Origin: Lentinus brumalis
Taxonomy: Eukaryota; Basidiomycota; Agaricomycetes; Polyporales; Polyporaceae
NCBI GenBank assembly: GCA_001792895.1
Contig: MARA01000029.1
Location: forward strand, 62,001 to 126,000
Direction of reading: 5' to 3'
Length of the DNA stretch: 64,000 bases
Made by a program: the position numbers and the translations under genes. Below, one piece after another: positions 25,723 through 35,554 of the stretch; the first letter of the stretch is position 1; every line of letters begins with the position of its first letter. The notes below the pieces were generated by a model. That model was given only the letters and a program-made list of their open reading frames with translations. It made no database searches and was not told the origin of the DNA.

Positions 25723-25756
25723 GGGGATGGGGGATGGGGATGGGGATGGGTATAAG
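25723..25756 (+). promoter_or_regulatory. G-run tract with TATA box (unit C, upstream of intact G-alpha)
   Basis: Same tract as in units A and B, with TATAAG at 25751-25756, here upstream of the complete G-alpha gene. If it is that gene's promoter, the leader is about 900 nt and contains an intron (about 25994-26053) and short upstream ORFs. Confidence 0.5.
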
Positions 25757-25842
25757 TACTGGCCTAGTACTTTGTTCGTCTGTCGTGTTCCATCCCTCGC
25801 TCTTCCTGTTTCTCTCCCTCGCACACTGCTGTCGGCCTCTGC

Positions 25843-26082
25843 ATGGCTCGTCTTCTCCGCCTAGAGCGCGCGCAGCCGCTGTCCGCCGTCGCCCCGTGCG
25901 TCGTTCTGCTCGTCGTCGGCACCTGGTACAGGACACGGCGCACGACGGCACGCGCGCGCTGCCGGAAGATGCAGGTTCGGAGGGGACGATACGGTGCGTG
26001 TGCTGAAGACTCCGTTTGTTGCGGTGTTGCGTACTGACCGTCTCCGTGCACAGTGCTGGTCGTCCGCGACTTCTGCAAATGA
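25843..26082 (+). CDS. Small spliced ORF in the leader upstream of G-alpha
   Basis: An ATG about 87 bp after the TATA box opens a frame of 59 codons over two exons (25843-25993 and 26054-26082). They are joined across a 60 bp intron with a GTGCGT donor, a TACTGAC branch site and a CACAG acceptor. The peptide starts MARLLRLERAQ, followed by a hydrophobic stretch (CVVLLVV) and a very basic tail. It is repeated unchanged at 5880-6119 and 15617-15856. It may be a regulatory upstream ORF of the G-alpha mRNA or chance. Confidence 0.25.
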
Positions 26083-26697
26083 GACGTGTCTGCAGCGCGT
26101 GACGAGGCGGAGTTGGACGCGGCCTGTGGCCGAGTTGCGTCTGGTGGGACGGTGCGTCGTGTTAGCTGTGGGTAGAAGCGGGCGTGCTTGTGAGGAGTCT
26201 GCGGTAGAGGCCATGGGCGAGGTTGACGGCGGCGGTAGGAGTGCGCTACGTGGGTTATGCAGGAGCGGCTGTCGTGTACTGTATAGTAAGGAATACAATT
26301 ATGATGTCAGTAATCGGTCTTGAGCGTGATGCGTAAGCTTGAGGAAGACGTAGAATGTGGGCTGAGCGGTCGCGTGTCCAGACGGGGAGCGCGGGACACA
26401 GTCGGCGAGGGCTAGATGAGCGGTGTGCGACAGCGGGGCAGCGGTAGAGCGAGACGGGAGCCGGACAGCCGTGTGTCGCGAGCGAGAGCGTCGTCATAGA
26501 GCACAGAGCAAGCGAGCAGCGGGGGTCTCAGCGCGCGAGGCCCGTATACAGCACCGTACAGTCTGCAGCCAGTACCGAGAGCGTGGCGGAGCCCCGGACA
26601 CGGACGGGCCGGGGCCGGGAGGGCTGTGCAGAGGCCGGGGTTTGTGAGCGGGCACTGCAGCGAGGTCTGCACGTCTCCCTCTGACCTCGCTGCCCCG

Positions 26698-29600
26698 ATG
26701 GCTGCCGTCGCTGCCCGCTCCTTCTGGGCTGCGCCAGACCCCGACGACCCGCTCTCCAAGGCCCTCCAGCCGCCGATCGACGAGACCCCCGAGGAGCGCG
26801 CTGCCCGCATCCGCGAGCTCGAGGACGCCGCCCGGGTCTCGCGCGAGATCGACGACGAGATTGCTGTCTCCAGGCGGGCGTACGACCGCAGGAAGAAGGC
26901 CATCAAGATTCTGCTGCTAGGTGCGTGCCCCCGTCGTTGCTGTCCGCCCGTCCGCCGACGTGTCCGCAGGCCAGGCAGAGTCCGGCAAGAGCACGACCCT
27001 CAAGAGTGCGTCCCCCGCTTCGCTCTCCCGTGTCTCGCTCACGCCCCGCAGACTTCCAGCTTGCGTTCTCGCCCCAGCACTTCCACAAGGAGCGCGCCGC
27101 TTGGAAGACCATCATCCAGCTCAACCTCATCAGGTCAGTCCCGTACCTGTGTTCGCATTGCATTTCCCTCGTGCCTCCGCACCCAAGAGTCCCCAGCGAG
27201 TCCCCAAAATTGCGTACGCTTGCGTTGAGCTCGGCGGGTTCGAGCACAGTCGCATACTCCCGCCCGCAGTCGCACATATCCCCACCGCATTCCCTCGGCA
27301 AGCAAGTCTTTGCGTCTCCAGACGTTCACCCATCTCCTCCCACGGTGCTCGAAGTCGTATGCTCCTCTCCTTCTCGCGTATTCCGATGTGCTGTGCCCCG
27401 AATATCCCCAGTCGCCGTCTGTCCCACGTCGTCTCCCCAATCAGCTTGGTCGCGGTGAATACGGGCGCAGGGGAGTGCCGTCCATCCTGCCCGCTTTCGC
27501 GCAGAGTCAGACGTTGCTCCGCATCACAAGGCGGGCTTGCTATCACGCTCCTCGTCGAGATGTGCGGGGGCAACTTCCCTTCGGGGCGCGCCCGTCAGGC
27601 TGATCGAAGCCCCGCAGTCCTCCTTGGTCCCAGCCGCGGACGAGTGTCTCCGAGGCTTCAGTCAGGAGGAGAGAGAGGTGCGAGTCGCGAGGTGTGCATC
27701 CATCCGGCCTTCTGGAGCCGTGGGTGTGCGCCTTGCGACTGGTTGCGACGCCTTGCTCTGCCGTCCCCCGAGGTCCCACCCGGACTAGTCTGTCTCGTTT
27801 CGCACCGCATGAACCGGGCGCGGCTCATTTGCATGTGGGCCGTTGCTGTGCACCTTTATGCTCCATGTCTGTACCTTTCGGTCATGCTCCAGAAGCCGTC
27901 GTCGCTCGATGCTGTTAACTGCTCGGTCGTGACTCGTACACCTACTTCAATATTCCTGTCTTCCCCCAACGACCGTGTTCGCCGTGGCTAACGCTCTGCC
28001 TGCAGGAACATCAAACGGCTGCTCGAGATCCTGCAGGAGGAATGGGAGTCGTCGCTGCAGACGACGACCGCGTCCTCGATCGCAAAAGGCAAGGGCGTGG
28101 CTGGGCGCACGCCGAGCTCGCCCGGCGTCCGCTTCTCGACGTCCCCGCTCAACGACAACCACCGGCGGATCCGCATGCGCCTCTCCGCGCTGCTCCCGAT
28201 CGAGGCCGAGCTCATGCGCAAGCTCATGCCCGACGGCGGCGCAGCGGACCGCGACGTGTGCGTGCGCGCGGGCAGCGGGTGGAAGGGCATCCTGACCGCG
28301 ATCAGCGCGAACACGAGCACGGTGATGCCCGACCCGCCGACGAAGCCGCCGCTCGTGCTCGTCTCCGCGATGAAGGGCGCGCAGTCGCGGCCGAGTACGG
28401 GCGACGCACGGTTCAAGGACAATCCCACGGCCGTGCTTGCTGCGTGCAGGGACGATATTGTCACGCTCTGGGAGGACCAGATCGTGCAGGGCGTGCTCAA
28501 GAAGCAGAGTGCGCGCATACAGGACATGCCCGGCTTGTGAGTGCACCTCACTCAAGGTGCAGTGGCGCATTACTGAGCACACGCGTAGCTTCCTGAACGA
28601 CGCGGGGAGGATCGCGGTGATGAACTACGAGCCCTCGGATGGTACGTCCGCTGTTGCCCTGCCCACGTACCCCGTCTCACACCAACCTAGACGACATTGT
28701 CCGCGCACGCGTCCGCACGCTCGGCGTCGAAGAGCACCATTTCACCATGGAGGGCGGTGCACTCCCAGGGACGGAGTGGTACATCTACGACGTCGGCGGG
28801 AGCCGCAGCTGTGTACGTCTCCGTCTCTTATCGCACGCATCGCATCGCATCGCCTCTGGTGTGCTGACACGGCCGCGCGCAGCGACAACACTGGATCCCG
28901 TTCTTCGACGACGTGCAGGCGATCATCTTCCTCGCGCCGCTCGCGTTCAACCTCGTGCTCGAGGAGGACGCGAAGGTGAACCGACTGGTACGTCCGCTCG
29001 TTACCACCGTGTGCGTCGAGATCTGACTCGGGGATTCAGGAGGACTCGATCACGCTCTGGCGGCAGGTGTGCGAGAACGCGCTGCTCGCGAAGACGACGC
29101 TCATCCTCTTCCTGAACAAGGTGCGTCTCGTGATCTGCTCTTGCTTGTGTCGCAGCTTGCGGGTGGCCGCGGCTTCTCTGCTGTGTTGTGGGGTTGGCGT
29201 GCGCTCCGTGTGGCGGTCGGATCGGTGGGCTTTGTGCTCGCGTTGGTCTCTAGCAAAATTTCGCGGACCTGTGTTGCGCCTCAGCTGCGGTGGCCTTAGG
29301 GTGCTGGCGTTCAGTGCCCAGTGCATATGCTTGCTGGGGCACGTTGCCTCCCTTATGTGCCGTGCAATGAGGTGTGGGACAGCTCGGTGGACGAATGCTC
29401 TGCACGACGCGTGGTCCCATTGTCTAGTCCAGTCTAAGCTGGCTAGTGGCATGCGACATTCCCTAGTTTAGTACGGGCGGAGTCCGGCAACCCGTTCGGC
29501 CTGGCGTTCCGGCACGCACAGTCGATGGGGGAGCATGGCGAGTTGCTCACTTGTCGGCTTGTCCGCATGCAATTTTCTGTGGCTCATTCTTCTTTTCCTC

Positions 29601-30487
29601 CGAGATATCGGACGTCTGCCCGCTGCGAGCTGCACTGACCGCTCTGCATGTACGTGAACCCACGCGCTAATTATACAACGCATGCGTTTGCAGATGGACA
29701 TCTTGCAGGCCACGCTGGCCGCGAACATCCGCGTGGTCAAGTACGTGCCCTCCTACGGCGACCAACCAAATGAGATCACGCACGTCACAAAGTGTACGTC
29801 CCGCCTGTCCTCTCGCATGCGCAGAAAGATGATTGACTGTGTGCGCGTGTAGACTTTAGGGACAAGTTCCGTGGATATCACGTACGTATGATCTGCAGGG
29901 TTATGCGGGGTAGGGACGCTGACGGCTTTGATGCGAACCCACAGAAACGATTGTCGCCGAAGCCGCGCCCGTTCTACTGGCATGAGACCTCCGTCATCGT
30001 GCGTGTCCCGTTCTTCCGTCCTTCCTCCCTGTCTCCGTGCTTCTGAGCTACCCCATTGATCCATCATGATGACGAACACGAACACCAACTGACAAACGCC
30101 ATTGGATTGTGCATGACAGGACACGCGCGCGACAGCTGCGATCCTGGTGGGCGGTGAGTACTGTCCTCCTTGCGTCGGGTTTTGGGTCCAATAAGGCAAG
30201 CTTGCTGATCGTCCTCTCTGTTTCCTTGTTTCTTTGGCTTCTCGTCTTCCTCGGCGCGCGATGGGTGATATCTGCTGTCCATCGTCGCTGCTCGTCGCTC
30301 GATCGTAATTGCGATCGCACCCTGGATTCTCTCCATTCGACGCTGCATCCTTCGCAACCGCACCCTTGGTTCCCCATCTGCGTTCTCCGCCCGTCACTGG
30401 CAACTCGTCTTCCATCATCTCTCGTGCGGGTGTCCAGTGCGCGAGGGTATCCTGCGGTCGCATCTCCAGAGCGTCAACGTGATCTGA
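26698..30487 (+). CDS. Atypical G-protein alpha subunit (intact, 499 aa)
   Basis: Thirteen exons join in frame: 26698-26920, 26970-27005, 27052-27133, 28006-28536, 28589-28641, 28691-28812, 28883-28987, 29040-29120, 29694-29793, 29853-29881, 29945-29998, 30120-30153, 30438-30487. The protein belongs to the divergent G-alpha family of mushrooms. Motifs: P-loop GQAESGKS (75-82), switch I RARVRTLG with the conserved Arg315 and Thr318, DVGGSRS (342-348), NKMD (410-413) and TSVIDT (469-474). The usual catalytic Gln of DVGGQ is Ser346, and the Gly matching Ras Gly12 is Ala77, so slow GTP hydrolysis is expected (inference). Residue 2 is Ala, so classical N-myristoylation is excluded. The helical domain is enlarged, making the protein ~140 residues longer than canonical subunits. 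Introns 3 and 8 are unusually long (872 and 573 bp). Confidence 0.92.
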
Positions 30488-33178
30488 GCGGCTGGGTCAC
30501 GCCGCCGCCGCCGCCGCCGTCACCATCTCAAGTCCCCGCGTCTTCGAACTTTCGCCACGGCCTGCCGTGGTCTACAGCCAATAATCGGAATCGCACGATC
30601 GCGAAGCTCGACCTCAGCGCTGGTGCGCACTCTCGAGTCTCCAGATCCCCCGGAACGTCATACACATACCCTACGCATGCTGCATACACCCTGGATGTAC
30701 TCACCGCCGCTGCCTATTGCTGTTGTAACCTCTAACCCGTCTCGCCGCTCTGTCTTCCTGTCGTCTTGTCCTGTATACATCACGCGGGCTCCCCTCCTCG
30801 CGGACGCCCGTGATTATTTACTGGGGCCTTCTCCTGCGGGGGCCCTGCTGACTTATCTTGCACTCCTCCTTCTCTCTGTACATTCGGGATGTCGCCGCTG
30901 CGCCCGTTGATCTTGTCGCTCGTTGCTCGCGCTGACGAGAATAGAGTTCCGCGTTCTTGTACCGCTCCCTGCTTGTATCTCTATATATTATGTGCGTACG
31001 TACGGGCCGGTCATACGCTATGGGCTAATTGTAATGCGAGTTCGAGTTCCGCTGCTCTCGTCATGATCGCGGTGGACAGAGGCGTGATGCAGGATTGCGG
31101 CTCGATCCATATTCATCGAAGGTGGCGGCGCGCAGCTGCCAGCACCGTCGTTCGCGGGTCACTGGTCACTCACTGGTCACCGATCGACGACGCGTCCATC
31201 ATCGTACACGCCCGTGCTGGAGACGATCTCCGACTTGGGTTGACGTCGTCTTGTCCTTGCTCAGCACGCTTAGACTGAAACCTCTCCCCGGCGCCCGAAT
31301 CTCGTCCGAAGGAGTCAAGTCGCCAATGATCAACGCTCTCGATCTCACGCTGAGCGCGATGGCCATTGGCAGAGTTCGAAATCCGCAGAGACGCACACGC
31401 GCCTTCGTGATGGTGGTTGCGACGGAAGGGCACCAGGCTGTCAGATGCGCGCCCATGTATCGCGGACTTCCGGGCTTCCTACTTCCAAGCTCGCCGTGCC
31501 CATCCAGCTTCGATGGTTTAGCTCACGGACCACGGGGCGCGATCCGTAGGAGGCTGTGTGGGCTTCGCAGTTCGTCGCGCTTTGAGAGGTGATGGTGCCC
31601 GGCACACCGGGAGCTCGAGAGTCCGAGATCGTCACTCGTGGCACGAGCTCCGTTCCTCCTGCCAGCGGCTCACCATCACTGTCATTCGAGCCCTGGAGGC
31701 GGGGAGGAGTGCGACACGGATGGTTAACGTGACGGAACGGAAAGCGGTGGACACTGACAGCTCGCCGGGAAGGACTTACTGCTTTGATCTGCGAGGTGTC
31801 AATGCGTTTCTGGAATCTGCTTCCGTTCGTTAGATTGGCGTGGGTGCGGTGGGGCGCTAGCCTAGGCTTCGTGCTCATCGGGATGCTATGCAGATATGTA
31901 CTTACTATCGATGGAGCGGGAGTAATTGCTGGCGCCGGTCTCTGAATGGGAAGCGTCTTGACGGCAATCCTGCGATGGCCGTAAGAGGGACTGGGAGGGG
32001 CGGCGATTGCGAGGAGGTGGTCGTCATGGTTCGGGCCGCAGGTCGCTGTATGTGGGTCGGCGTAGTACACGGAGCAGCCATGTTTAGAGCGCGGGAGGTT
32101 CAACCGTAGATGTCGTTGCAATCGTTGAGTCTGTCCGATGGTGACTTCGACGATGGGATCATGGAGGCATGGGGTTGCACATTCACTCACCTGGGCAATG
32201 TCCTGGGCGACACACGAGAACCTGATTGCGGAGGTCACCTGTGGAACATTCTGCCGGGAAACGCAAGTTAGTGTGCGGCCGCCAGCTGTATGAATGCCTC
32301 CAGGATGTCGGAATGTGGGAGAAAAGATGCTCGTGCCGATGTACCGACTGTGATCTTCAGGGACGCAGAGCTAGAAGACCCACGAGAGACAGATGGTGGC
32401 GATTTGGCAGCAAACCTAGAACGTTGCAAGCAACTGATCAAGGTGATGACAAGATGTCGGATGGAAATGAGTTCGATATTCGTAGCTGCAACGATTTTTT
32501 TAGATGGGATACACAAGAGGCGGCAGACAGAGTCCTTGGTCTTGCTTAACTGTATGCTTCAACTCGGCGGGCATACTTCAGTTGGCAACTTCCGCTAGAA
32601 AAAGCGCGGATCCCCCGAACGCTCCGAGGCATACCGTCATCTAACTTGCTCCTTGCATATCCAGACGGCAATAGAACAAATAAGGGCGGCATTACCTACT
32701 GCTTCAGAAATCGGCCCACTTTTGAGTTTTCCAGGTTTCTGTGTCATGGAACTGGACTCGGACTCGGACGCAGGATGCCGCACTGGCGCTGACTCCTGAG
32801 GCTTGCGCTTGGACACGCGGACCCTTTGTCTTGCTTTTCTTCATGAGAATCAATAAGCCAACTTACCTCTCGACCCAGGAGCCATGACTACAAGACCGGG
32901 CGCGTCGCGGGCGCGGGTCCCAGGCGCATAGCATCACGGGCGTGACGGACGCGTCGGTCACAGCCTTAATTGTGCGCGCCCGTCACGCTGCTCTCCGCGC
33001 CACCAGCCACCACAACCACAACCACCAACCCTCTGCAAGGCTTGAGTTGCGATTTTCTTCGCACGAAATTGTGGTTCTCTCTCTTCTGTTCTGTGCTCTT
33101 TATTGGGTATTTCTCGCCGTCTTTTCCGCCAAGCTCAGTCCCCCGGTACTTAACCACTCAGCTGTTCGGCTCGCGATC
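30488..33178. other. Intergenic, no supported gene
   Basis: Follows the G-alpha stop. It holds the G-alpha 3' UTR and ORFs without recognisable features. The largest is 265 codons on the minus strand (31441-32238), without a domain and interrupted by splice-like signals. A TATA-like TATATATTA lies near 30981. A near-palindromic GTGACGGACGCGTCGGTCAC lies near 32941. Confidence 0.5.
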
Positions 33179-34752
33179 ATGCCTCACAAGGTCCCGACGG
33201 AGTCTTTGCCCATCATGGGGTCCCCAAATGTCACCACCCGACCACCGAAGAGGGGAGCGCAATTCGACGGTACGCGGGCTGAGGCCCGCATGATAAGGCA
33301 GAGACTGTGTGAGATCGAGCAAGAGCTCGAGGATAGGGATGCTCTCAAGAGTCACCCGGTGAGTTGACCGCATCCAATATACGCCAACGAGCCTATACTG
33401 ACTGAGAGCTGATAGGAGGACATGCGGATCCTTTTTGAGTCGTTCGCGTCCGTCAAGGCGGAGTTCCAGCCCCTTGACGGTCAGTCATGGGACACCCCCG
33501 AGGGTCGCGAGAGGCTGGCCAGAGACGTGCGTATACATCCAATCCCTCTTTGATATGCTCTACAAGCTGACGTGCCAATTCTGGTGGCGACATACAGGAA
33601 GCTGCGCGGAACCGTGCAAACCACCTTACCCCAGCCCGTGCCCATCGCCTCACCTCAAGGCGCTCGCGTGCGTCCATCAAGTCATCGACAGTCAACTGCA
33701 GGGGAAATCCTACAGCCTCACGCCCGGAGCCGTTCCCATCCACCGATGTCTCCGATCTCTCGCGCGACGACATCACCCTCTCCCGACCAACGACTCCCTC
33801 GCCGCACGACACGGCTGAGGACGACTCCCCCAGCCGCGATTTGCAGCGCACGCCTCTGCCGAGCTTCTACAGGGCCACTACTGACGGCGATCGCATGGTG
33901 CTCTCCCTCGAGCACCTCGACGATGACCCGGACGCGGACGCGGACACGACGTTTTACGCCGAGCTCGCGACCCCGCAGCCGGTTCGAGCAGACGATCAGA
34001 AGTCCCCTTGGCTGATGCGAGTTCCCCGTCACTCAAGCCGTCCTGCCTCTCCGCAGAAGTCGCCCTCCCGTCTCCATCGCCCTGCGAGGAACCCTCGGGA
34101 CTGTCGTACGCCCTCTCCTGTGTTCTCGAAGCCGAAGAGTTCAGCTGCGAGGGCTGCGTCGTTGAAGGCTGCGCCGCGTACACCCTCCAAGCCCGCCAAG
34201 ATAGCCCGTACCAAGTCCCGTACCGTCCTCGCGAGCTCGCAAACCCCCAACTACGGCCCCGTCTTCACCGCTCCCGCTCCTCCCGGACCCGGCACCACAA
34301 CTCGAGCCACGTCTCCACAGAAGCGCCAGGCCCCCAGTTCGTCTTCCACGACGACGCATCTTCCTATCGCGGAGGCATGGTGGGTCGAGAAGTCCCGCCC
34401 CGCCAAGTCACCCTCCCGAGTAGTCTTCCCGCGAACCGAGGACCCAGCGCAGCCTCCCACCCGGCCCGTCCTTGCGCGCTCGCAAAATCATGGTTATGGC
34501 CCCGTCTTCTCGCGTCCCTCCGAGCGCAGCGCCGCATCCCGGCCCACTTCACCTTCGAAACGATTACTTCCTAGCTCGACATCTATGACGACGCGTCGTC
34601 CGGGCGCCGAGCTCGCGCGGTCACTGGCAGTCGACGCGGACAAGTCACGCCCCGTCAAGCGCGAGCCCCCCTCTCAGAGTCACGCCCGAGTGTTCTTCCC
34701 CGCACGGAGGACCCAGCCGAGTCTGATTCTTCCACCGGCACTGGCACCGTAG
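33179..34752 (+). CDS. Ser/Pro-rich protein with conserved N-terminal module (481 aa), paralogue of 45853-47957
   Basis: Three exons (33179-33358, 33416-33526, 33598-34752) give 481 residues. Residues ~36-97 form a charged, probably helical module (ARMIRQ, then LFESFASVKAEF, then LDGQSWDTP). It is also found in the gene at 45853 with the same intron phase and the same 37-codon second exon. The rest is low-complexity, rich in Ser, Pro, Arg and Lys, with two internal repeats of about 75-80 residues sharing YGPVF, TSPxKR, PSSxxxTTT and KSRPxK. The composition suggests a disordered, possibly nuclear protein. I do not recognise the family. Confidence 0.75.
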
Positions 34753-35554
34753 AAGTTGGCGCCCTGCCGGAGAGGCACCGCGCGGAGACTATCAAGGCGT
34801 CTTCGTCCCGCACGCGGAAGTTCAGCCAGTCGCATGGGTCCGGCTCCCGTGCGAAGGCTTGGGTATGAGTGCAAGGATCTCACTCAATCTCCGTCATAGG
34901 GCTCCGCCTCGGGCCATCCCTACGCTGCTTCCATTTTTTAAATGAACCACATCTGCCTAACTCCATAGGATAGTCCTCTCGGACGCTCACAGCATATCTG
35001 ACTCCCTCATCGCACGTAAGTACCCTCAATATCATCCCCATTTCAGCCCGTAGTCTCCTGTGATAGTACCCGCTTTCAGCTCTGTGTCGCCCATCGTGCT
35101 TACAAGGAATATATCTTCCCCTTTTTTTCACCTTTCACCGAGCTCTCGTCGTACGGCCGTCAATCGTCAATCGCGTTAAGGTATACCCGTCGACTCGAGA
35201 TCTACCGTCCGCTTTGTATTTGCACACTACGAAGAGCTACCTCGCGCTCGTCTTCACCGAGCTGCTGACTAGTATCCAAAGGTTCTCTCAGCTTTGTTCT
35301 TTTGTCGAAATGGACGGGGCCCGTCGACGTCGCTATCCGGCCATCTGCTAAGACAACAAGATTCATCTCTCGGCATAGCCCCAGGAGTCTGGATGTCCTG
35401 CAGGCATTGGCAGGGCCACTCACTATCACCATTGCTCCGAGAGACCCCTCCAAGTACCCTCTTCTACATTACATATGTCTCCCTGCGTCGTCCGAATTTG
35501 AGACCATTGCAAAGACTCGTACCCGAACACGTCCAATGCCCCACACCGTACAAT
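34753..35554. other. Intergenic between convergent genes
   Basis: About 800 bp between the 3' ends of the Ser/Pro-rich gene (+) and the metallophosphatase gene (-). No feature was seen beyond short chance ORFs. Confidence 0.5.

Larger units (their letters stand above)
18693..28530. repeat. Tandem repeat unit C (last unit, joins intact gene)
   Basis: The last unit of the array, 9838 bp. It is nearly identical to A and B up to about 27207. From there to 28530 it is visibly diverged: about 250 bp of intron 3 is missing, part of that intron is replaced, and exon 4 carries many base changes. It contains a 228 bp internal duplication near its start (18875-19330) and a 267 bp MITE. Beyond 28530 the sequence is unique and completes the G-alpha gene. 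Confidence 0.93.

Noticed and set aside
1..28530. Telomeric or subtelomeric repeat array
   Set aside because: No TTAGGG-type runs are present, and the array is followed by ordinary single-copy genes.
31441..32238. 265-codon minus-strand ORF downstream of G-alpha
   Set aside because: The first codon is not ATG in good context, no domain is visible, and splice-like signals interrupt it. Not enough to call a gene.
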